Below, one piece after another: positions 49,882 to 57,924 of a stretch of DNA of 64,000 bases. Source of the DNA: Parasutterella muris (GTDB lineage Bacteria > Pseudomonadota > Gammaproteobacteria > Burkholderiales > Burkholderiaceae_F); assembly GCF_943193095.1 (NCBI RefSeq), contig NZ_CALPCV010000010.1:1-64000 (forward strand), in the 5' to 3' direction. Numbering within the stretch: position 1 is the stretch's first letter; each line of letters starts with the position of its first letter. The notes beneath the pieces were generated by a model. The model worked only from the letters and a program-made list of their open reading frames with translations, was not told the DNA's origin and did no database searches. The translations under genes were made by a program, and so were the position numbers.

Positions 49882-50634
49882 CTAAAAAACAATATCGCCT
49901 TTGAAATTGTTCTCTTTGCGCAGCATCTTTAAAAGTTTCTTTGCGGGGATCTTGCGCGAAGCGGTCAGCTCAGCCGCCCTCTGATCCAGAAGCTCCGCGG
50001 GATAAGTCTCTTTAGGACCGTTCTTTGCAAGAATAATGCGGTTGCCCTCCGCGACCTCCGGCATCACCAGCACTTGCCCGTTAAACGCTTCAGAGATCGC
50101 GTCAAGACTCTTCGTGAAATCCTCTCCTCCGAACACGTTGTAGCTGGAAACGCCTCCGTCCCGAAGCGCCTTTCGGCACAGCCGATAAAAGGGCACGTCG
50201 TTGTAAACCGGCCCCCACGCCTCTGCGTCGTAAATATCCGTAAGCAGCCAGTCCGCGCTCTTTTGCGCGCCGACCAGATACTTTTTGCAGTCTTCAAAAA
50301 TCGTCTCCAGATGATCGTCGTCATCGGGCATCTTGAACCACATGCGCGAGGCCATGTAGACCTCTTCAGCGATCTCTACCACACGCGTCTTCGCCTCGGG
50401 AAAGTACTTCCATGTGTATTTGGCCAGACCGCCGGCACCCAGCCCAAGCTGCAGAATCTCTTTAGGTTCCGGCACAAACAGCATCAGCGCCATCATCGAC
50501 TGCTGATAATCCAGCGCGAGCTGATACGGACGATTAATTCGCATGCCGCCCTGAATCCACTCCGTACCGAAATGCAGGAATCGAAAACCGCCAAGTTCGG
50601 AAAAATCAACCGGTGTTTTTTTGCGTCTGGACAT
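49882..50634 (-). CDS. Spermidine synthase-like methyltransferase-fold protein
   Basis: This 250-residue protein has the spermidine synthase fold. The nucleoside-binding loop reads ILQLGLGAGGLAKYTWKYFP near residue 61-80, the acidic end of strand 2 is RVVEIAEEVY, and the active-site region is LLTDIYDAEAWGPVYND near residue 130. The first of these lacks the N-terminal beta-hairpin domain typical of true SpeE, and the double-aspartate of DxxDP is DIYDA here. It is thus likely to use decarboxylated or normal S-adenosylmethionine on an unknown acceptor; polyamine synthesis is possible but not shown. GAGAGGT six bases before the ATG fixes the start. Single gene, convergent with nth. Confidence 0.8.
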   Translation of the reverse strand: MSRRKKTPVDFSELGGFRFLHFGTEWIQGGMRINRPYQLALDYQQSMMALMLFVPEPKEILQLGLGAGGLAKYTWKYFPEAKTRVVEIAEEVYMASRMWFKMPDDDDHLETIFEDCKKYLVGAQKSADWLLTDIYDAEAWGPVYNDVPFYRLCRKALRDGGVSSYNVFGGEDFTKSLDAISEAFNGQVLVMPEVAEGNRIILAKNGPKETYPAELLDQRAAELTASRKIPAKKLLKMLRKENNFKGDIVF

Positions 50635-50705
50635 ATCGAACCTCTCATCAAAACAGTCTGCTATGTTAACAGTACTCGCCCCTAATCTCTTTTAGGAGCA
50701 TAAAT

Positions 50706-50734
50706 GAAAAACGGACAGCCGCCTGAGCTGTCCG
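50706..50734 (-). terminator. Rho-independent terminator of htpG
   Basis: CGGACAG/CTGTCCG stem (50712-50718 with 50728-50734) with a 9-base loop, then T residues on the minus strand. Confidence 0.82.
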
Positions 50735-50763
50735 CCTTATAAATACCAGCGATCAATCAGTCA

Positions 50764-52671
50764 TTAATTGATGGTCGCTCCGTCCTTTGCCGTGTCAAGA
50801 AGCATCTGATTCATTCTCTTGACGAAACCGGCCGGATCCTTCAGCTGCTCGCCTGCCATCAGCTGAGCCTGCTCAAGCAGAAGTTTTGCCCACTCGCCGG
50901 AGAAGGCACCGCTTTCCTTGAGTCTGGAAACCAGCGGATTGTTCGGGTTGAGCTCAAGAATCGGTTTCGGATCGGGAACATCCTGACCCGCGGCGCGCAT
51001 CATGCGAACAAATGCCGGATTAAGTGCGTTCGGATCCGTCACGATGCAAGCCGGAGAATCCGTCAGACGAAGCGTCATGCGGACATCTTCAACCTCGTCG
51101 CCAAGAGACTCTTTGAAGCGTTCCACCAAGGGCTGATATTCCGTCTGAACTTTGGCTTTCTCTTCTTTCTCTTCAGCGTCGCTAAGCTCTCCAAGATCGA
51201 GATCCCCCTTGGCGATATTGACGAGCTGCTTGCCGTCAAACTCAGTCATAAACTGAGTCATCCATTCGTCAATCGGGCCGCTCAGAAGAAGCACTTCAAT
51301 ATCCTTCTTTCTGAAGAGTTCCAGAAGCGGGCTCTTGGCAGCGGCTTCGGTGGTTTCTCCTGTGACGTAGTAAACGGAGTTCTGACCGGTCTTCATGCGG
51401 CTGATATAGCCCTCAAGCGTGACAGAGGGTTTGCCTTCGCTTGACGTGGAAACGAATCTCAGCAGTTTGGCGATACGGTCCTTGTTGCTCGGATCTTCGC
51501 CAAGGCCTTCTTTCAGAACGTTGCCGAACATCGCCCAGAACTTGTCGTAATCAGCGGCACGGTTTGCGGCCAAGTCTTCGAGCATGGAAAGCACACGCTT
51601 TGTTGTGCCGTCTCTGATCACACGCAGATCGCGGGTCTGCTGAAGAATTTCACGGCTGACGTTCAGCGGCAGGTCTTCCGAATCAATAACACCGCGGATA
51701 AATCTCAGATATCTCGGCAGAAGCTTGCTCGAGTCATCCATAATGAAGACGCGCTTTACGTAGAGCTTTAAGCCGTGCACGCTCTCTCTGTCCCAAAGAT
51801 CATAGGGAACGGTCGAGGGAACATACAACAGCTGAATATATTCGTTGCGGCCCTCCACCTTGTTGTGCGTCCAGCAAAGCGGATCACTCGAATCGTGGGA
51901 AAGGTGATGGAAGAATTCTTTGTACTGATCTTCCGTAATCTCGGATTTCGGACGAGCCCAGATGGCCGAGCCCTGGTTAACCGCTTCCCATTCACCGGTC
52001 TCAATTAATTTGTCTTCCTTATACTCGTCTTTGCCCATCAGGATCGGCGTGGAAATATGGTCGGAGTATTTCTGAAGAATATTGCGGATACGGTATTTGC
52101 TGACCAGATCGCGGTCTTCGCTCTTAATAGAAAGAATCACATCCGTGCCGAAGTGGTCACGCGTTGTATTTTCGACCGTGAACTCGCCCTCTCCGCTGCT
52201 CTCCCACATGGTTGCGGCGTCAGCCGGATCACCGGCTTTGCGCGTAATCACGGTAACTTTGTCCGCGACAATGAATGCAGAATAAAAACCGACGCCGAAC
52301 TGACCGATCAGCTGAGCATCCTTCTGCTGATCACCGGAAAGGTGCGCAAAAAATTCTTTTGTGCCGCTCTTGGCGATCGTACCAAGATGTTCAATGACTT
52401 CACTGCGCGTCATGCCAATGCCGTCATCGCTAATCGTAATTAACTGTTTTTGTTCATCCACTCCAATACGAATGGACGGGTGCGGATCCTGTTTTAACAA
52501 GGCCGGATTGTCCAACGCCGCAAAACGCAGCTTATCAATAGCATCCGAAGCGTTAGAAACCAATTCACGCAGAAAAATCTCCCGATTGGAGTACAGCGAA
52601 TGCACCATCAGGTGAAGCATTTGTTTTACTTCAGTCTGGAAGCCCAAAGTTTCTTTTTTGTTTTCTGACAT
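50764..52671 (-). CDS. htpG: Molecular chaperone HtpG (Hsp90)
   Basis: HtpG is the bacterial Hsp90, an ATP-dependent chaperone that remodels late folding intermediates. The 635-residue protein starts with the GHKL ATPase domain: FLRELVSNASDAIDKLRF (catalytic Glu and nucleotide-binding Asn) near residue 34, ISDDGIGMTRSE near residue 78 and GQFGVGFYSAF near residue 120. The middle domain shows LYVKRVFIMDD and the client loop RGVIDSEDLPLNVSRE. The start is ATG 52671 with AGG seven bases upstream, and the frame's GTG four codons earlier covers that site. A heat-shock-like promoter (TTTGAAA, 15 bases, CCAAATAG) may lie at 52709-52738 on the minus strand. This is a weak match. Confidence 0.97.
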   Translation of the reverse strand: MSENKKETLGFQTEVKQMLHLMVHSLYSNREIFLRELVSNASDAIDKLRFAALDNPALLKQDPHPSIRIGVDEQKQLITISDDGIGMTRSEVIEHLGTIAKSGTKEFFAHLSGDQQKDAQLIGQFGVGFYSAFIVADKVTVITRKAGDPADAATMWESSGEGEFTVENTTRDHFGTDVILSIKSEDRDLVSKYRIRNILQKYSDHISTPILMGKDEYKEDKLIETGEWEAVNQGSAIWARPKSEITEDQYKEFFHHLSHDSSDPLCWTHNKVEGRNEYIQLLYVPSTVPYDLWDRESVHGLKLYVKRVFIMDDSSKLLPRYLRFIRGVIDSEDLPLNVSREILQQTRDLRVIRDGTTKRVLSMLEDLAANRAADYDKFWAMFGNVLKEGLGEDPSNKDRIAKLLRFVSTSSEGKPSVTLEGYISRMKTGQNSVYYVTGETTEAAAKSPLLELFRKKDIEVLLLSGPIDEWMTQFMTEFDGKQLVNIAKGDLDLGELSDAEEKEEKAKVQTEYQPLVERFKESLGDEVEDVRMTLRLTDSPACIVTDPNALNPAFVRMMRAAGQDVPDPKPILELNPNNPLVSRLKESGAFSGEWAKLLLEQAQLMAGEQLKDPAGFVKRMNQMLLDTAKDGATIN

Positions 52672-52901
52672 TAATAACCTCACAGAAATTAATTACCTAT
52701 CTAACACTCTATTTGGTGTCAATTTTCTAATTTTCAAACACCTTTTGTTGTAATATCTTCTGCGCATAGGCAAATAGGGGAACTCACCCTCTTCCCTTAC
52801 CCGTTTTGGTTCAATGCCTGTACGTAGAACTGTCAAAAGCAGCTAAAAAATTTCAGTTATCCTCGCGTTCGTCGAGGCATTCAATAATTAAAGGCCTATC
52901 A

Positions 52902-54110
52902 ATGTCAGAATTTGAACTTTCCGCGACCCCGCCGAAATCCGTTCGCACGCGCGGGTCTCAACGATCTATTATTCGCGAGCTTTTAAAGCTCGCTTCCAAA
53001 CCGGACGTTATTTCTTTCGCGGGTGGTCTGCCTTCACCGAAAAGCTTTCCGGTTGAAGCCATTGAAAAAGCGACTGACTGGGTTTTGGAACACCACGGCG
53101 CTCAGGCGCTTCAGTACTCAAGCACGGAAGGCGAACCGGCTCTGAGAAAAGCAATCGCCGAACGCGAAACAGAATTGAGCGCTCCGGTTGAAGCGGACAA
53201 TATTCAGATTGTCTCCGGCTCTCAGCAGGCGCTGGACCTCATCGGCTCGGCCTATGTTGATGAGGGTTCCGTCATCGCGGTGGAAAATCCGACTTACCTC
53301 GGCGCGCTCTCCGCTTTCAAACTGCAGAGACCGACTTTCTTAACCATCCCAACTGACGAATACGGCCTCAACCCCGATAAAATCGGTCCGGAATTCCGCG
53401 GCATCCGCTTCGCCTACGTGATTCCGACATTCCAGAATCCGACCGGCATTACGCTTTCCGAAGAAAGAAGAAAGAAACTTGCGGAAAAAGCCCGCGAATA
53501 CGATTTCTGGATTATTGAAGACAACCCCTACGGTGAGCTCTGGTATGATCATCAGCCGCCGAAACCGATCCGCTGCTACGCTCCGGAAAGAACGTTAACT
53601 TTGGGTACCTTCTCAAAGGTCCTCTCCCCCGGATTCCGACTCGGTTATGTCGTCGGCCCCAAAACCGCTCTTGATCCGCTTATCGTACTCAAACAGGCGG
53701 TTGATCTGCACACTTCCACATTCACGCAGCTGATTTCCGCTCGTTGCCTGGATACCGGCCTGATGAATGCGCATATGCCGGCCGTTCGCGAACTCTACAA
53801 AACACAGTGCAGCTGTATGCTCGAAGCGCTCGAGAAATACTTCCCGCAGGGAACAAGCTGGACTAAACCCGACGGCGGAATGTTTATTTGGGTCACTCTG
53901 CCCGAATACATCAATACCGATGAGATGATGAAAGAAGCACTCGATCGTAAGGTCGCCTATGTTCCGGGTTCTGCTTTCTATGCTAATGAACCGGAACTCA
54001 ATAAGATGCGTCTGTCTTTTGTCACCGTTCCTCCGGAAAAGATTGACGCCGGTATTAAGATCCTCGCTCAGCTCGTCAAAGAAAGAATCGACGCCCGCGA
54101 GGCCAAATAA
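52902..54110 (+). CDS. PLP-dependent aminotransferase, class I/II (LysN/2-aminoadipate type)
   Basis: This 402-residue cytoplasmic aminotransferase begins the conserved part with SKPDVISFAGGLPSPKSFPV, a start typical of the 2-aminoadipate/aromatic aminotransferase subgroup. YSSTEGEPALRKAIAE lies near residue 70 and the pyridine-ring aspartate region EDNPYGELWYD near residue 207. The PLP lysine is in GTFSKVLSPGFRLGYVVGP near residue 235. Substrate cannot be fixed: branched-chain, aromatic or aminoadipate-like amino acids are all possible. I use the ATG at 52902 (MSEFELSA), with AAGG upstream; a frame 32 codons longer opens at 52806. It diverges from htpG and is a single gene with a terminator. 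Confidence 0.9.
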   Translation: MSEFELSATPPKSVRTRGSQRSIIRELLKLASKPDVISFAGGLPSPKSFPVEAIEKATDWVLEHHGAQALQYSSTEGEPALRKAIAERETELSAPVEADNIQIVSGSQQALDLIGSAYVDEGSVIAVENPTYLGALSAFKLQRPTFLTIPTDEYGLNPDKIGPEFRGIRFAYVIPTFQNPTGITLSEERRKKLAEKAREYDFWIIEDNPYGELWYDHQPPKPIRCYAPERTLTLGTFSKVLSPGFRLGYVVGPKTALDPLIVLKQAVDLHTSTFTQLISARCLDTGLMNAHMPAVRELYKTQCSCMLEALEKYFPQGTSWTKPDGGMFIWVTLPEYINTDEMMKEALDRKVAYVPGSAFYANEPELNKMRLSFVTVPPEKIDAGIKILAQLVKERIDAREAK

Positions 54111-54147
54111 ATAATTAAGGGCGTCCGAAAGACGCCCCGCCGAAAGC

Positions 54148-54170
54148 CGCTGTCCGCAGCGTTTTTTTTA
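54148..54170 (+). terminator. Rho-independent terminator of the aminotransferase gene
   Basis: CGCTG/CAGCG short stem (54148-54152 with 54157-54161) followed by eight T residues. A second hairpin, GGGCGTC/GACGCCC at 54120-54137, lies just before it. The T run touches the end of ypfJ on the other strand. Confidence 0.72.
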
Positions 54171-55040
54171 TTTAGCGCCCGCCGCAAACGTATTGCATGC
54201 TTCCGGATTTCCGCTGTCAAACCCGGTCTTAAACCAGTAATAGCGCTGCTCGGACGAGCCGTGCGTGAAACTGTCCGGAACCACTCTGCCCTGCGCTTGT
54301 TTCTGCAGGCGGTCATCTCCGATCGCAGTCGCTGTCTTAAGCGCTTCTTCCAAGTCGCCCTTTTCAAGGATACCTTCTTTATTCATTTGATGGCCCCAGA
54401 CACCCGCGAGGCAGTCGGCCTGAAGTTCAAGACGGACAGAGAGCTGATTGGCTTCCTTCGGACTCACCTGCGACTGCAGTTTCTGAACCTGAGGCGCGAT
54501 GCCGAGCAAATTCTGGACATGGTGTCCGACTTCGTGCGCCAGCACATAACCTAACGCGAAATCTCCTCCGCCGCCAAGCCTCTTCTGCATATCCTTATAG
54601 AAGGACAAATCCACATAAAGCTTCTGATCCTGCGGACAGTAGAACGGGCCCATAGCCGCCTGACCGTAACCGCAGGCCGTCTTTGTGGAACCGGTATAAA
54701 GAACCATCTTCGGTGGCGTATACGCCTTTCCGGAATTTCTGAAAATTTTTCCCCAGGTGTCCTCTGTGGATTTCAGCGCAACAGAAGAGAACTTCGCAAG
54801 TTCTTCCTCCTGAGCCGTCGGCTTGTAGGGAACGGACTGAGTGGTCTGCGTCTGCATCGAGGAGTCCAGACCCAGCAGCGGTGTGAGATCGATGCCGTAA
54901 TAACCGGCGACAAGCACAACCGCTAAGACCGCAAGCCCGAATTTCCCTCGCGGCATAGGAAATCTTCCGCCCGGCATTCCGCCGCCCTGACCTCTTCGGT
55001 CTTCAACGTTCTGACTGCCTTCTCTGTCTTTCCACAGCAT
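54168..55040 (-). CDS. ypfJ: YpfJ-family neutral zinc metallopeptidase
   Basis: This 290-residue membrane-anchored protein has a glycine-rich cytosolic N terminus and one membrane helix at about residues 33-50 (FGLAVLAVVLVAGYYGI). A periplasmic peptidase domain follows with the zinc motif HEVGHH near residue 172. LELQADCLAGVWGHQM near residue 210 and SFTHGSSEQRYYWFKTGFDSG near the end are hallmarks of the family. Substrates are unknown. The ATG at 55040, with AAAGGTG upstream, fits the usual length of about 290. The same frame stays open another 117 codons upstream into the end of parC, but that part is out of frame with parC and not coding. It is separated from parC by a terminator. Confidence 0.92.
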   Translation of the reverse strand: MLWKDREGSQNVEDRRGQGGGMPGGRFPMPRGKFGLAVLAVVLVAGYYGIDLTPLLGLDSSMQTQTTQSVPYKPTAQEEELAKFSSVALKSTEDTWGKIFRNSGKAYTPPKMVLYTGSTKTACGYGQAAMGPFYCPQDQKLYVDLSFYKDMQKRLGGGGDFALGYVLAHEVGHHVQNLLGIAPQVQKLQSQVSPKEANQLSVRLELQADCLAGVWGHQMNKEGILEKGDLEEALKTATAIGDDRLQKQAQGRVVPDSFTHGSSEQRYYWFKTGFDSGNPEACNTFAAGAK

Positions 55041-55099
55041 CACAGCACCTTTATAAAAATGCACGTCTACATTGTAGATTTGAGCGTCTGCGGCAAAAG

Positions 55100-55135
55100 A
55101 AGAAACGCCCCAATTGAGGATATCAACGGGGCGTT
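55100..55135 (-). terminator. Terminator of parC
   Basis: AACGCCCC/GGGGCGTT stem (55104-55111 with 55128-55135) with a 16-base loop, then TCTTCTTTT on the minus strand. Confidence 0.75.
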
Positions 55136-55155
55136 GCTGCAGCTGCCGAATTTCG

Positions 55156-57906
55156 CTAAATAATGGTTGACTCTGTCTGAGCTCTTTCTTCCGGCGACAT
55201 TTCTTTTTCAGGCTTGTTCTGTCTGAGTTCCAGGAATGTCCAGCGAGCTTCAACAAATCTTCCTTTGCGGCCTCTTCTGGTGCGGAAATCTTCAACGGAA
55301 CGCGGACCAACCACCAGTTCCTGAATCTTTCCGCCTCTGCCCTTACCGACAACAATAACGCCGTTGGGCGCAATCGGGATCGCAGAAACAAGCTTTTCTC
55401 CCTCGCTGATCATCATCAGCGAAACGCCTTTGCCTCCGCTCGATCGTGCGCTCAGCTCGTCGACGGAGAAGACAACCAGTCTGCCTGAACTTGAGAGCGC
55501 GGCGATCCATCCGGTAATCGGAGAAACCGTACGGATCGGAAGCGGCTTCGCGCCTTTTTCCAACGTAAAGAATGCTTTACCGGCTTTTTGACGAACCGCA
55601 AGGTCGCCCGCCTTGCAGAAAAAGCCCACACCGCTGTCCGAAGAGAATAAAAGCTTTGTATCGTCCGAACCTGCAAAGTAATCTAGCGGCCTGTCGCCGT
55701 CCTGAAGCTGAACAAATGCGCTGATATGTGTTCCGTCTCCGCGTCCGCTCGGCAGCTGCGAAACCGGAACACAGTAAATTCTTCCGCTGTCAGAGAGGAC
55801 ATATAAGTTGTCGACACTGCGGCACTCAAACGACATGCGATAGGCGTCTCCGAGCTTATAGTTCATCGATTTGCAGTCGATAGAATGACCGCCTCTGCTG
55901 CGCACAAAACCCTTTTCACTGATAATGACAGTGACGGGTTCGTCCACAACACGCTTGGTCAGAGCCGCGGTCTGCGCTTCCTCAATTAACGTTCTTCTTT
56001 CATCTCCGAACGTTTCGGAATCTTCCTCAATCTCTTTAATAATCTGTTTTCTGAGCTTGCGGTCATTATCAATCAGCTCCGTCAGTCTCTCTTCTTCTTT
56101 GCGAAGCTTATCTAGCTCTTTCTGCATCTTGATCGGATCCATGCCGGAGAGCTGACGCAGACGGATTTCCAAAATGTCTTCCGCCTGTTTATCCGTTAAA
56201 TGGAAATGATCCATAAGTCCGACCTTAGGATCGTCCGCTGTACGGATAATTCGGATTGCCTCATCAATATCGATAATGATCGTGAGACGACCTTCCAAAA
56301 CATGAATACGCGCGCGGATTTCCTCTCGGCGGAAGCCGCATCGCGCAAGAACTGTTCTGATTCGGAAAGAAATCCATTCGTTCAGGATTTCTCTGAGCCC
56401 TTTCTGCTTCGGCTTGCCGTCAACACCGATAAGAACGAGATTAAATTTACAGCTGACTTCAAGGCTGGTCTTGCTGAATAAAACATTCAGCAGTTCATCC
56501 CGGTCAACCGTTTTGCTCTTCGGATCAATAACAATTCGAATCGCGGCCTCTCCGTTTGATTCGTCTCTGACAGAAGAGATCACGTTCATGAGAAGCTGCT
56601 TGTCCTGCTGCTGTTTGGCGCTCAGCGTCTTTTTACCGGATGATGCTTTCGGATTGGTCAGAGAGTCAATTTCCGACAGTACTTTCTGCGCGGATACTTT
56701 ATAAGGAAGCTGATCAATCACCAGCTGCCAGAGACCTCGGCTCAAATCCTCGAAGTGATAAACCGCGCGAAGCTGAAGCGAACCGTAGCCGGACTGATAA
56801 GCCGAAAGGATATCGGACTGCGGCGAGATGATCTGGGCCCCGCCCGGAAAATCCGGACCGGGAATAATTTCCAAAAGTTCTTCCGTTGTCGTTTCCGGCT
56901 GATCAATTAGTTTGACAGTAGCGGCCGCGACCTCTTTAAGGTTATGAGACGGAATCTCAGTGGCCATACCCACCGCGATACCGCTTGAGCCGTTTAAAAG
57001 GAGCATCGGAAGGCGAGCCGGCAGAAGCGTCGGTTCTTTGAATGCGCCGTCGTAGTTCGGGACAAATTTAACGGTTCCTTCGTCAATTTCGCTCAGCAGA
57101 AGTTCCGAATACTTAGACAGTTTTACTTCGGTATAACGCATTGCGGCCGCGCCGTCACCGTCGGCCGAACCGAAGTTGCCCTGACCGTGCACCAGCGGGT
57201 AGCGCATCGTGAAGTCCTGAGCCAAGCGCACCATTGCGTCATAGGCCGCCGAGTCACCGTGCGGATGGTATTTACCGAGCACGTCACCGACGACACGCGC
57301 ACTCTTGACGGTTTTAGCGTCCGGGGACAGCCCCAAGCGCTTCATCGCGTAGAGAATACGGCGCTGAACAGGTTTCATGCCGTCGCAGACATCCGGAAGC
57401 GCGCGCCCCTTAACGACGGAAATCGCATACTCCAGATAGGCGCGGCTTGCGAAATAAGCCAATGTCAGTTCATCAACATCCGTTTCGGCGTTCTTCATCG
57501 CCTCTTCAACGATGTCTGTTCCGCTGAGCATCGCAGGCTGAGGGACCATTTCCGCGTCAACGATTTCCGCTTCAACTTTTTCAACTACGGCTTCTTCGTC
57601 TTTGGCGTCCTGCTCAATCAGCTCAGCCGCGGCGCTTTCTGCCTGCGCGACTAAAGTCTCCGCCAAATCGGTCTGAGCGGTGTCTTTTTCTTCGACACTC
57701 TCGCTTTCCGATCCGTATTCGTTTAAATCAAACAGGAAACCGGAGCCGGCACCGATGTCTTCCTCCTGAGCGGAGTCAGCGGATGTATTTTTTTTCGTAT
57801 CACTGTCAGTTTCTTCCGGAATCTGAGGCTCTTCAGCCATCATTTCCTCATCAAAGAAGCTGGTTTGATCCTTTTCAGTTAATTTTCTTTTTTTATTTTC
57901 TGCCAT
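55156..57906 (-). CDS. parC: DNA topoisomerase IV subunit A, with long acidic N-terminal extension
   Basis: ParC cuts and rejoins DNA in topoisomerase IV, which separates linked daughter chromosomes. The 916-residue protein has its core from about residue 147 (LTLAYFASRAYLEYAISVV). The quinolone-region loop GKYHPHGDSAAYDAM (D218-S219, the sensitive residues) follows, then the catalytic tyrosine Y258 in AAAMRYTEVKLS. A coiled coil lies near residue 600 (EILEIRLRQLSG) and C-terminal beta-pinwheel blades follow, with DLYVLSDSGR-type repeats from about residue 690. The first 140 residues are extra relative to Escherichia coli ParC (752 residues). They are strongly acidic and low in complexity. 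The gene begins 18 bases after parE. Start ATG 57906 has GGACAG upstream. Confidence 0.95.
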   Translation of the reverse strand: MAENKKRKLTEKDQTSFFDEEMMAEEPQIPEETDSDTKKNTSADSAQEEDIGAGSGFLFDLNEYGSESESVEEKDTAQTDLAETLVAQAESAAAELIEQDAKDEEAVVEKVEAEIVDAEMVPQPAMLSGTDIVEEAMKNAETDVDELTLAYFASRAYLEYAISVVKGRALPDVCDGMKPVQRRILYAMKRLGLSPDAKTVKSARVVGDVLGKYHPHGDSAAYDAMVRLAQDFTMRYPLVHGQGNFGSADGDGAAAMRYTEVKLSKYSELLLSEIDEGTVKFVPNYDGAFKEPTLLPARLPMLLLNGSSGIAVGMATEIPSHNLKEVAAATVKLIDQPETTTEELLEIIPGPDFPGGAQIISPQSDILSAYQSGYGSLQLRAVYHFEDLSRGLWQLVIDQLPYKVSAQKVLSEIDSLTNPKASSGKKTLSAKQQQDKQLLMNVISSVRDESNGEAAIRIVIDPKSKTVDRDELLNVLFSKTSLEVSCKFNLVLIGVDGKPKQKGLREILNEWISFRIRTVLARCGFRREEIRARIHVLEGRLTIIIDIDEAIRIIRTADDPKVGLMDHFHLTDKQAEDILEIRLRQLSGMDPIKMQKELDKLRKEEERLTELIDNDRKLRKQIIKEIEEDSETFGDERRTLIEEAQTAALTKRVVDEPVTVIISEKGFVRSRGGHSIDCKSMNYKLGDAYRMSFECRSVDNLYVLSDSGRIYCVPVSQLPSGRGDGTHISAFVQLQDGDRPLDYFAGSDDTKLLFSSDSGVGFFCKAGDLAVRQKAGKAFFTLEKGAKPLPIRTVSPITGWIAALSSSGRLVVFSVDELSARSSGGKGVSLMMISEGEKLVSAIPIAPNGVIVVGKGRGGKIQELVVGPRSVEDFRTRRGRKGRFVEARWTFLELRQNKPEKEMSPEERAQTESTII

Positions 57907-57924
57907 TTGACTGTCCGCAATACG

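Noticed and set aside
55041..55391. Extra 117 codons at the front of ypfJ
   Set aside because: They lie inside the parC 3' end and its terminator, and the known family length starts at 55040 with a ribosome-binding site.
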